A stretch of 6,682 bases of DNA, taken from contig CAKZVN010000006.1 in the NCBI GenBank assembly GCA_937922105.1, positions 1 through 6,682 on the forward strand. Direction: 5' to 3'. Origin of the DNA: an uncultured Litorilinea sp. (GTDB lineage Bacteria; Chloroflexota; Anaerolineae; Caldilineales; Caldilineaceae). This document shows, piece after piece, positions 1-5,929 of this stretch; positions within the stretch are counted from its first letter, which is position 1; each line of letters begins with the position of its first letter. A model generated the notes under the pieces. It did no database searches, had not been told where the DNA came from, and worked only from the letters and a program-made list of their open reading frames with translations. Both the position numbers and the translations under genes were made by a program.

Positions 1-398
1 GCGCACTACTTCCCTTCCGGCACTCACCCGGCGCACCAGGCCTACCCCCAGACCCCTCGCAGCACCCGCTCGCCCGCTCCTCGCCAAGCGCACAGCCGCC
101 GCTCCTCGCCCAGGAACATCCCCGCCGCACCAGCCCATACCCTCCGGCACGCGCACTTCGCCATCGGCGCATCCTACCCGAAAAGCTCCTCTCTTAACCT
201 GCACCACCCGAACCCTTTCGCCCGGGCACAAGTCCTGACTTTACCACACCTCACCCCACCCGCCAAATCCGCCATAGCGAATTTTCACATAAAGTCCATT
301 GCGAGAGAGAGTCACCATCGGCAAGGTCTCCCGCGCCGCCTTACACAGCGCTCGCCTTGTACAGATTTCACGGGCAAGCGACAGAATAGCGCAAGCAG
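1..398. other. Gene-free, C-skewed left flank
   Basis: I see no convincing gene in this stretch beyond the operon terminator. The plus strand is strikingly rich in C and poor in G: by hand count the first 240 bases hold about 120 C and 45 G. One plus-strand frame stays open from base 1 to a TGA near 435, but it has no ATG, is dominated by Pro, His, Arg and Ser codons, and runs straight through the terminator hairpin. A minus-strand frame from an ATG at 172 is open to the left edge, but encodes only a Gly/Arg/Ser/Cys-rich string. A possible minus-strand promoter lies at 238-266 (TTGGCG, 17-base spacer, TAAAGT) and would point at whatever lies left of the window. An exact 11-bp repeat (CGCTCCTCGCC) occurs at 75-85 and 100-110. 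Confidence 0.5.
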
Positions 399-424
399 AA
401 AGGGGCGCCCTGACGGACGCCCCC
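399..424 (-). terminator. Intrinsic terminator of the carboxylase operon
   Basis: Read on the minus strand, a 9-bp stem (GGGGCGTCC pairing with GGGCGCCCC, one T-G wobble) closes a GTCA tetraloop and is followed directly by TTTCT. The arms are plus-strand bases 415-423 and 402-410. It lies about 56 bases after the carrier-protein stop codon, as expected for the end of this transcript. The T-run is short, which is common in GC-rich genomes, so efficiency may be incomplete. Confidence 0.75.
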
Positions 425-479
425 AAGTTCGCTGACGGTTAGCTGACACGCACAACATGCTGGACCAGAACGGACAGCA

Positions 480-974
480 CTATTCCAGCAGCAATAACAA
501 GCCCTTTTGTTCCACGCGCTGCCCGCTTGCCACGGCGATCTGCTTCACGACACCGCTGCGCGGGGCGCGAATCTCGTTCTCCATCTTCATGGCTTCCAAG
601 ATTACCAGCGGCTGCTCCTCTTTGACACTATCCCCTACGGCAACCAGCACCTTGACCACCAGCCCCGGGATGGGCGCGGTGATGGGGACCTCTCCGGTGG
701 GCACAGAGACCATCTTGCGCCCCATGTTCAGGCGGCGGGTGCGCTCATCCTCGACTTGTACCTCGAACCGCTCGCCGCGCAGGGTGATGCCGTAAGAGAA
801 GCGCTCGACCTCAATCAGCAGCTCGAAGCTGCGCCCGTTGTAAAGCAGGCTATACAACTCCGGCCCGCCGCTCTGGCGCAGGTCCAGTTCCACCGGCTCG
901 CCGTCCACGAAGACGCGGCCGTCTACGATCTCAATTTCGTATTCTCGTTGCCCAATGCGCGAATAGTATTTCAC
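480..974 (-). CDS. accB: Biotin carboxyl carrier protein of acyl-CoA carboxylase
   Basis: This cytoplasmic carrier subunit holds the covalently bound biotin that shuttles carboxyl groups between the biotin carboxylase and the carboxyltransferase. The C-terminal biotinyl domain (about residues 96-164) has the canonical EAMKMENE motif, with Lys130 the biotinylation site; PIPGLV about 27 residues upstream and the closing GQRVEQKGLLLLLE strand complete the fold. Residues 1-80 are beta-rich (REYEIEI, VFVDGEPVELDL, YSLLYNGRSFELLIE) and resemble the region before the biotinyl domain in fused acyl-CoA carboxylase alpha subunits, rather than the Ala/Pro-rich linker of E. coli AccB. I chose GTG at 974, giving 164 residues: it overlaps the biotin carboxylase stop as GTGA and has GAGGGGG six bases upstream. 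A GTG at 1016 in the same frame would add 14 unlikely residues. It is the last gene before the terminator. Confidence 0.93.
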   Translation of the reverse strand: MKYYSRIGQREYEIEIVDGRVFVDGEPVELDLRQSGGPELYSLLYNGRSFELLIEVERFSYGITLRGERFEVQVEDERTRRLNMGRKMVSVPTGEVPITAPIPGLVVKVLVAVGDSVKEEQPLVILEAMKMENEIRAPRSGVVKQIAVASGQRVEQKGLLLLLE

Positions 975-986
975 CAGCGCCCCCTC
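971..986 (-). promoter_or_regulatory. GTGA stop-start overlap with strong RBS
   Basis: On the minus strand the biotin carboxylase stop TGA (973-971) shares two bases with a GTG start (974-972). The sequence GAGGGGG ends six bases before that GTG. This decides the start of the carrier gene and indicates translational coupling, which would keep the two subunits in step. The Shine-Dalgarno sequence lies inside the last codons of the upstream gene. Confidence 0.75.
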
Positions 987-2488
987 ACGGCGCGTTGGCG
1001 CCCGGCTTGTTTCCACGGATTGAGACCCTGCGCGCCGTTGTCGCGCCCGGCGCCGATATGTACAGCCTTGCGCCCTTCCTCATGTGCGATCATCGCTGCC
1101 GCAGCCGCCACGATACGTTCATGGTCGTTGCTGGGACGGTTGATCCGCCCCACAGGGCGCCGCGCCAAGAATCCGGTATCAAAGGTTCCCCAGATGAATT
1201 CGGTGCTGTCCATGATCTCCTGGTGGAACGGGATGGAGGTCTTGATCCCGCCGATGCGATACTCGTTGAGCGCGCGCCGCATGCGCAAAATGGCCTCTGC
1301 GCGTGTATCGCCCCACACCACCAGCTTCGCCACCATCGGGTCATAGTACAAACTCAATTCCATGCCTCGATAGAGCGAGCTTTCCACCCGCACGCCCGGC
1401 CCAGTCGGCTCTTGCAAATAGACCACCGTTCCTGTGCTGGGCATGAAATTGTTAAAGGGGTCTTCGGCGGTGATGCGGCACTCGATGGACCACCCCTTCC
1501 GCACGATGTCGTTCTGGTTGAAACGCATGCGCCGACCCGCAGCGATGTTGAACTGTTCCTTGACGATGTCTACGCCGGTGACCATTTCGGTGACCGGATG
1601 TTCCACCTGGAGCCGCGTGTTCATCTCCAAGAAATAATATTTGTTGTCGCGCGTATCGAAGAGGAACTCCACCGTGCCGGCATTGACATAGTTGACCGAT
1701 TCCGCCGCGGCGACAGCCACGCGCCCCATCTCTTGGCGCAACGTCTCCTCGACCGCGACGCTGGGCGCCTCTTCGATCAGCTTTTGGTGGCGGCGCTGGA
1801 TGCTGCACTCGCGTTCGCCCAGGTGGATGGTGTTGCCGTGGCTGTCTGCCAGGATTTGGATTTCGATGTGGCGCGCGTTGGGAATCAATTTTTCGATGTA
1901 GACTTCGTCGTTGCCGAACGCGGAAGCCGCCTCGCGGCGGGCGGCAGCCAACAAGGAGGGAAAGCTCTCCGGTGATTCCGCCACGCGCATCCCCTTGCCG
2001 CCGCCGCCTGCGCTTGCCTTGATCATCACCGGGAAGCCAATCTCTTCGGCGCGCGCCAGCAACTCCTCGTCACGCAGCCCCGGCTTGGAACCGGGGACCA
2101 GCGGCACTCCGGCACGCGCCACCGTCTCACGCGCGGTGATCTTGTCGCCCATCTTTTCGATAGCTTCCGGTCCGGGGCCGATGAAGGTGATGCCGGCATC
2201 GGCGCACGCCGCCGAGAATTCGGCATTCTCCGACAGAAATCCATAGCCGGGATGGATGGCATCGGCGCCCGCCTTGCGCGCCACGTCAATGATGCGGTCA
2301 ATGCGCAGATAGCTGTCGCGGCTGGGCGCGGGGCCGATACAGTAGGCCTCTTGTGCATAGCGCACATGCAGCGCCGAGCGGTCCACTTCGGAAAAGACCG
2401 CCACCGTCGCGATGCCGCGTTCTTCACAAGCGCGCAAAACCCGGACAGCAATCTCGCCCCGGTTGGCAACTAAGATTTTCCTGAACAT
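971..2488 (-). CDS. accC: Biotin carboxylase subunit of acyl-CoA carboxylase
   Basis: This subunit catalyses ATP- and bicarbonate-dependent carboxylation of carrier-bound biotin. The protein (505 residues) opens with MFRKILVANRGEIAVRV, the typical start of the N-terminal carboxylase domain. The ATP-grasp domain follows, with the glycine loop GGGGKGM at 161-167, RECSIQRRHQK at 226-236, and EMNTRLQVEHPVTE at 288-301, which contains the catalytic Glu, Asn and Arg. The C-terminal domain has IECRI (335-339, including the conserved Arg338) and YDPMVAKL (382-389). All active-site residues I know from E. coli AccC appear intact. The protein is about 55 residues longer than the roughly 450-residue E. 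coli enzyme; the extra tail (about 451-505) is Ala-rich, then has NPWKQAGR. The ATG at 2488 fits the family start and has GGGGA six bases upstream. It follows the 192-residue gene by 72 bases and overlaps the carrier gene by four. Confidence 0.96.
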   Translation of the reverse strand: MFRKILVANRGEIAVRVLRACEERGIATVAVFSEVDRSALHVRYAQEAYCIGPAPSRDSYLRIDRIIDVARKAGADAIHPGYGFLSENAEFSAACADAGITFIGPGPEAIEKMGDKITARETVARAGVPLVPGSKPGLRDEELLARAEEIGFPVMIKASAGGGGKGMRVAESPESFPSLLAAARREAASAFGNDEVYIEKLIPNARHIEIQILADSHGNTIHLGERECSIQRRHQKLIEEAPSVAVEETLRQEMGRVAVAAAESVNYVNAGTVEFLFDTRDNKYYFLEMNTRLQVEHPVTEMVTGVDIVKEQFNIAAGRRMRFNQNDIVRKGWSIECRITAEDPFNNFMPSTGTVVYLQEPTGPGVRVESSLYRGMELSLYYDPMVAKLVVWGDTRAEAILRMRRALNEYRIGGIKTSIPFHQEIMDSTEFIWGTFDTGFLARRPVGRINRPSNDHERIVAAAAAMIAHEEGRKAVHIGAGRDNGAQGLNPWKQAGRQRAVRGRW

Positions 2489-2526
2489 GCGAAGTCCCCG
2501 CTGTGTGGGTAATGGTCAAACCGGTC

Positions 2527-2549
2527 GGGCGCGCAACGTGTGCGCGCCC
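2527..2549 (-). other. Perfect GC hairpin between operon genes
   Basis: An 8-bp perfect stem (GGGCGCGC with GCGCGCCC) closes a 7-base loop in the 72-base gap between the unknown gene and the biotin carboxylase gene. On the minus strand it is followed by GACCGGTTTGACC, with no T-run, so a classical terminator is unlikely. Its place about 40 bases before the biotin carboxylase start suggests an intercistronic mRNA element, such as a stability or processing hairpin that sets subunit ratios. The structure is visible in the sequence; the function is inference. Confidence 0.55.
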
Positions 2550-2560
2550 TTGTGCCTGGC

Positions 2561-3139
2561 TCAGGCACGCGTGCGATGGAGACGAGCGTTGACGATAACC
2601 CGGTCGTAGGTATAGGGCGCAGGCAGCAATTCCACCGATTCGTACCAAGTGCCGAATGCGCTGTCGCCCGGCGTCAAGACCAGACGCTGAAAACCCCACA
2701 CGATCACCCCCACGCGCGCGCCCACGCCCGCCGAAAAATCTTCCTCCACCACGCCGTAAAGCCGCCCGACGCCCGCCAAGTAACGCGTTTCCCAGGTTCC
2801 ATAGGGCAAGCGACCCTCCGCCCCCGGTCCCACCATGACGCGCACCGGCGCGGCGCCGGTCTGCACAATCAACGCACCGGATTCTAAGCCCTCGGCGTCC
2901 AGCACGATGTCGGCGTCGCTGATTTGACCGGCGAGCGCATAGGTCGCCCGCTCCACACGGGTCAATTGCGCGGTCAAAGGCTCGGCGCGCACGGCATACC
3001 ACCCCTCGGCTCCCGGTTCCGGCAACCAGACCCCGGTCTCCAGTTGCACATCCAGCGACTGCCCCTGGCGCAGATGGGGATAGTTCATGGCAGCGAACTG
3101 CTGCGCGCTCAATTCAAATTCGATCGCGGTCAGTGCCAT
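2561..3139 (-). CDS. Unknown 192-residue protein within the carboxylase operon
   Basis: I do not recognise a family for this protein. It looks soluble: no signal peptide, no membrane segment, no cysteine cluster. It alternates short hydrophobic stretches with Gly, Pro and Asp turns, suggesting mostly beta structure (for example ALIVQTG around 89-95, VRVMVGPG around 99-106, ARVGVIVWGFQRLVL around 141-155). GTW occurs twice, at 114-116 (GTWETRYL) and 163-165 (GTWYESVELL), hinting at two related halves. The ATG at 3139 lies 21 bases after the carboxyltransferase stop, with only a weak ribosome-binding site. Full-length open frame, operon position and protein-like composition argue that it is real. 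It could be an accessory subunit, by analogy with the much smaller epsilon subunits encoded beside actinobacterial acyl-CoA carboxylases, but I see no sequence resemblance to those. Confidence 0.8.
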   Translation of the reverse strand: MALTAIEFELSAQQFAAMNYPHLRQGQSLDVQLETGVWLPEPGAEGWYAVRAEPLTAQLTRVERATYALAGQISDADIVLDAEGLESGALIVQTGAAPVRVMVGPGAEGRLPYGTWETRYLAGVGRLYGVVEEDFSAGVGARVGVIVWGFQRLVLTPGDSAFGTWYESVELLPAPYTYDRVIVNARLHRTRA

Positions 3140-3160
3140 GTTTGCTGTGCGGCCCCATAC

Positions 3161-4720
3161 CTAGAGCGGAATGTTGCCGTGCTTTTTGGGCGGCAACTGG
3201 GCTTGTTTGTTGCGCAACATCTCCAACGCATTGATCAGGCGCGGGCGCGTTTCGTGCGGCTCAATGACATTATCAATATAGCCCGCCGACGCCGCCACAT
3301 AGGGGTTGGCAAAGCGCGCGCGGTACTCCTCCACCAACTCCGCCTTGCGCGCCACCGGATCGGCGGCTTGGCTGATCTCGCGGCGGAAGATCACATTCAC
3401 CGCGCCGTCCGGCCCCATCACCGCAATCTCTGCGCTGGGCCAAGCAAAGACCACATCCGCGCCGATATGCCGCGGGTTCATGACACAATAGGCCCCGCCA
3501 TAGGACTTGCGCACGATCACAGTGAGCTTGGGCACGGTCGCCTCGGCAAAGGCAAAGAGCAGCTTGGCGCCGTGGCGGATGATGCCGCCGTGCTCCTGGT
3601 TCACCCCCGGCATGAAGCCCGGCACATCCTCCAAAACAATGAGCGGGATATTGAACGCATCGCAGAAACGCACAAAGCGCGCGGCTTTCTGGCTGGCGTC
3701 CACATCCAGCACGCCTGCCAAGACCGCCGGCTGGTTGGCGACAATGCCCACCGGCTGCCCATCCAGTCGGGCAAAGCCCACCAGCACATTGGTCGCCCAA
3801 TGTTCGTGGACCTCCAGAAATTGGCGATCATCCACAATATGCTTGATCACCGTTTTCATGTCATAGGGCTTGTTGGGCGTGTCGGGGATGATGGTATCCA
3901 GTTCCGGGTCCTGGCGCAAGGGGTCGTCTTGGCTGGGTGTGCGCGGCGCGTCCTCCATGTTGTTGGAAGGCATGTAGCCGATCAACTGCTGGGCCAGAAA
4001 GAGCGCGTCCTCTTCGTTCTCCGCGGCGAAATGAGCCACGCCCGACTTAGCCCCATGCACCGATGCGCCGCCCAGTTCCTCGAAGGTGACATCCTCGTGG
4101 GTGACTGCCTTGATCACATCCGGCCCGGTGACAAACATGTGGCTGGTATCCTTGACCATGACCACAAAGTCGGTGATGGCGGGGCTATAGACTGCGCCGC
4201 CGGCGCACGGCCCCATGATCAAGCTGATCTGCGGCACTACCCCGGACGCGATCACGTTGCGGTAAAAGATCTCCGCATAGCCTGCCAGGCTGAAAACCCC
4301 TTCCTGGATGCGCGCGCCGCCCGAGTCGTTGAGGCCGATGATGGGCGCGCCGTTGCGCATCGCCATGTCCATCACCTTGCAAATCTTCATGGCGTGGGCA
4401 TAGCTGACGCTGCCGCCAAACACGGTGAAATCCTGGGAATAGACATAGACCAAACGCCCGTTGATGGTCCCGTAGCCGGTGACCACCCCGTCGCCCAGGA
4501 TACGCTGCTCGCCCAGACCGAAATCGTTACAATTGTGGGTGACAAAGACATCCAACTCACGGAAGCTGCCTTTGTCCAGCAGCAACTCCAAGCGCTCGTG
4601 TGCGGTCATGCGGCCTTTGGCATGTTGGCGCGCAATGCGCTCTTCACCGCCGCCCAGCTTCGCCGCGGCCTTCTTGGCGCGCAGCTCTTGAATCTTGGCA
4701 TCCACCGTTGATTCGCTCAA
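3161..4720 (-). CDS. Acyl-CoA carboxylase carboxyltransferase (PccB-type)
   Basis: This subunit transfers the carboxyl group from carboxybiotin to an acyl-CoA, giving malonyl-CoA or methylmalonyl-CoA. It is a single chain of two crotonase-fold halves, as in PccB and MmdA, not the split AccA/AccD form. Numbered from the TTG at 4720 (519 residues): GLNDSGGARIQEGV at 129-142; GPCAGGAVYSP at 171-181, the N-half oxyanion-hole region; EDVPGFMPG at 364-372; SYGGAYCVM at 406-414, the C-half oxyanion-hole region; and WPSAEIAVMGPDGAVN at 427-442. The start is uncertain. The frame is open from a GTG at 4768 (535 residues), but family members usually begin shortly before the IQELRAKKA helix, which favours TTG 4720 (MSESTVDAKIQEL) or GTG 4705; none has a strong ribosome-binding site. 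The adjacent ATP-dependent biotin carboxylase argues for a carboxylase over a sodium-pumping methylmalonyl-CoA decarboxylase. It is first in the operon. Confidence 0.94.
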   Translation of the reverse strand: MSESTVDAKIQELRAKKAAAKLGGGEERIARQHAKGRMTAHERLELLLDKGSFRELDVFVTHNCNDFGLGEQRILGDGVVTGYGTINGRLVYVYSQDFTVFGGSVSYAHAMKICKVMDMAMRNGAPIIGLNDSGGARIQEGVFSLAGYAEIFYRNVIASGVVPQISLIMGPCAGGAVYSPAITDFVVMVKDTSHMFVTGPDVIKAVTHEDVTFEELGGASVHGAKSGVAHFAAENEEDALFLAQQLIGYMPSNNMEDAPRTPSQDDPLRQDPELDTIIPDTPNKPYDMKTVIKHIVDDRQFLEVHEHWATNVLVGFARLDGQPVGIVANQPAVLAGVLDVDASQKAARFVRFCDAFNIPLIVLEDVPGFMPGVNQEHGGIIRHGAKLLFAFAEATVPKLTVIVRKSYGGAYCVMNPRHIGADVVFAWPSAEIAVMGPDGAVNVIFRREISQAADPVARKAELVEEYRARFANPYVAASAGYIDNVIEPHETRPRLINALEMLRNKQAQLPPKKHGNIPL

Positions 4721-4827
4721 GGCAGGTCTGCTTTCTGATGGATGAGGCACTGCCCCGGCAGCCCACACGCCGCGCTGCGGTGCCGGCTGTCGTCTCTCCC
4801 TGGGTGACGACGCCAGGGCAAGGCCCG

Positions 4828-4859
4828 ATGGATGATTACTTTACATGGATGATTACTTT
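4828..4859 (-). promoter_or_regulatory. Tandem 15-bp direct repeat upstream of the carboxylase operon
   Basis: The sequence AAAGTAATCATCCAT (minus strand) occurs twice without mismatch, at 4845-4859 and 4828-4842, with a 17-bp period. It forms an AT-rich island in otherwise GC-rich DNA, about 110-140 bases upstream of the favoured carboxyltransferase start. Exact adjacent repeats in such a place suggest an operator or activator site. I could not assign a confident -35/-10 pair; TAAAGT or TAATCA within the repeat could serve as a weak -10. The binding factor is unknown. Confidence 0.5.
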
Positions 4860-4867
4860 GCATCATT

Positions 4868-4886
4868 GCGCCGCGTTTGGCGGCGC
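4868..4886 (-). terminator. GC hairpin after the DUF1405 gene, weak terminator candidate
   Basis: A perfect 7-bp stem (GCGCCGC with GCGGCGC) around a 5-base loop lies 11 bases after the stop codon of the DUF1405-family gene. Its position fits a transcription end between that gene and the carboxylase operon. There is no T-run after it on the minus strand (AATGATGCAAAG follows), so it may be only partly effective or may simply protect the RNA 3' end. Confidence 0.35.
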
Positions 4887-4897
4887 GGATCGCCGGC

Positions 4898-5737
4898 TCA
4901 CACCGGCTGCGTGGACGGCTCCACCACCGCCGGGCGGGACTTAGCCCGCAGCCCCACCCGAAAATACCACGCGCTCATCACCAGCGTCACCGCTATCGTG
5001 CTCCATTGCAACACGGTTAGCGAGATAAACTCTGGCGGAATTGCCGGATGAAAGCCCAACCCATAATCTACAAAATCACTGGCGCCGAACCAGAGCAAGC
5101 CGGCGAGCGCCGCAGTTCGAGTCGGGCGAAAATAGGCCAACAGCAGCACACCCTGAAGCGCCAACCCCACGTGAGTCACGGTCATGGCGACGCTGTCCAC
5201 GCTAAAATGGGGCGCGCCCAGAAGTTTGGCGGTGCTGTCCCAGTACAGCAACCACGCGGTGATGGTCCAAATGCCGTATTTGATTTGGCCGAGGGCAAAA
5301 ATGCCCAGAAGCCAGACCGGCGGGCGCGTAAACCAAATGGCGCCCAGCGCCAGCACCAGCGTCCACACCGCCAGCATGGCGTTCTGCTGCGCCCAGCCCG
5401 CTGCCACACCGGGCAACCCGGTCGAAAGCCACACCGGCACAGAAAGCAGCGCGGCAACCGCCAGTGCCCGTTGTCCGCGGCGTTGATCCTCCGGCGACCA
5501 GTGGCGCTGCGCCACCACCATGAGCAACCCCAGCCCGCCCAACAAGGCAAAGAGCGGGCAATCCGGGATAAAGAGCCAAGCCCACCACGGTGTCGCCGGG
5601 TCGCCCATCACGTCGCCATACCAAAAGAGCAGACCAGCTACATACGCCGCGATGTTGATGACCACCACCAACGCCAGCACCTGGGGTAGCGCTACCCACG
5701 CCCGCAGGCGTTGCAGGGTCCAATCCCATACGGTCAT
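4898..5737 (-). CDS. DUF1405 family integral membrane protein (YpjA-like)
   Basis: This is a polytopic membrane protein of 279 residues, matching by memory the DUF1405 family typified by Bacillus subtilis YpjA, whose function is not established. Supporting motifs are FIPDCP at 56-61 after a Trp-rich stretch, GQIKYGIW at 150-157, THVGLALQG at 188-196 and DFVDYGLGFHP at 221-231. Seven or eight hydrophobic segments can be seen (roughly 18-40, 62-77, 91-107, 118-136, 139-164, 185-203, 207-219, 238-260), with a charged loop around 80-90 and a short polar C-terminal tail. The ATG at 5737 has GAGG only at a long distance (about 11 bases). The gene follows its own promoter candidate and is separated from the carboxylase operon by a hairpin, so it is probably a separate transcript. 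Confidence 0.85.
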   Translation of the reverse strand: MTVWDWTLQRLRAWVALPQVLALVVVINIAAYVAGLLFWYGDVMGDPATPWWAWLFIPDCPLFALLGGLGLLMVVAQRHWSPEDQRRGQRALAVAALLSVPVWLSTGLPGVAAGWAQQNAMLAVWTLVLALGAIWFTRPPVWLLGIFALGQIKYGIWTITAWLLYWDSTAKLLGAPHFSVDSVAMTVTHVGLALQGVLLLAYFRPTRTAALAGLLWFGASDFVDYGLGFHPAIPPEFISLTVLQWSTIAVTLVMSAWYFRVGLRAKSRPAVVEPSTQPV

Positions 5738-5763
5738 CGCCGGACCATCCTCGCCATCCTACC

Positions 5764-5785
5764 GTCACATGTCAGTCACATGTCA
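5764..5785 (-). repeat. Exact 11-bp tandem repeat in the DUF1405 gene leader
   Basis: GTCACATGTCA occurs twice head to tail (5764-5774 and 5775-5785), each copy centred on the palindrome ACATGT. It sits 27 bases upstream of the start codon and about 70 bases downstream of the -10 box, inside the predicted leader. The 11-bp period is close to one DNA helical turn, so two protein molecules could bind the same face. An operator is plausible but unproven. Confidence 0.5.
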
Positions 5786-5853
5786 ATCGAGCACTGCACG
5801 CCTATCAAGCCATCAGGGCGCGCCAGGCCGGACACCAGATCGTGAATGGACCC

Positions 5854-5882
5854 ATTATAGTCGATCCCGGCCCGAAAACGCA
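5854..5882 (-). promoter_or_regulatory. Promoter candidate for the DUF1405 gene
   Basis: On the minus strand a perfect TATAAT (5859-5854) is followed by GGGTCC. The hexamer 17 bases upstream is TGCGTT, a poor -35 box. Transcription would start near 5847 and give a leader of about 110 bases before the DUF1405 gene. A consensus -10 in such GC-rich DNA is notable, and the poor -35 suggests activator help. Confidence 0.5.
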
Positions 5883-5902
5883 CACGTCTGTGACGGACGC
5901 GC
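5875..5902 (-). terminator. Weak terminator candidate after the small membrane protein gene
   Basis: On the minus strand GCGCGTC can pair with GACGTGT (7 bp including two G-T wobbles) around the 7-base loop CGTCACA, then GCG and TTTT follow. It starts 28 bases after the stop codon of the small membrane protein gene and overlaps the promoter candidate for the next gene. The weak stem makes this tentative. Confidence 0.3.
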
Positions 5903-5929
5903 AACAAGCATCACACCGGCATTTTCTAC

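Noticed and set aside
1..172. Minus-strand frame from an ATG at 172 to the left edge
   Set aside because: The 57-codon product is a Gly/Arg/Ser/Cys-rich string with no recognisable protein character; the spacing of AGGAG to the ATG is too long (about 13 bases).
411..420. The 10-mer TGACGGACGC shared with 5891-5900, both in terminator candidates
   Set aside because: Shared 10-mers are expected by chance several times in a window of this size, so no link is claimed.
241..426. 61-residue minus-strand frame
   Set aside because: It starts inside the terminator stem and has no ribosome-binding site or known motif.
1..435. Plus-strand frame open from the left edge for about 144 codons
   Set aside because: It has no ATG in view, a Pro/His/Arg/Ser-rich composition typical of C-rich non-coding DNA, and it runs through the operon terminator hairpin.
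995..1975. 326-residue plus-strand frame opposite the biotin carboxylase gene
   Set aside because: Antisense shadow of a gene with intact catalytic motifs.
2565..2574. 10-bp perfect palindrome GCACGCGTGC
   Set aside because: It lies within the last codons of the 192-residue gene and is too short to be notable in GC-rich DNA.
2924..4711. 595-residue plus-strand frame opposite the carboxyltransferase and the unknown gene
   Set aside because: It is antisense to genes with clear family motifs; its His/Arg/Gln/Ala-rich product is the usual shadow of high-GC coding DNA.
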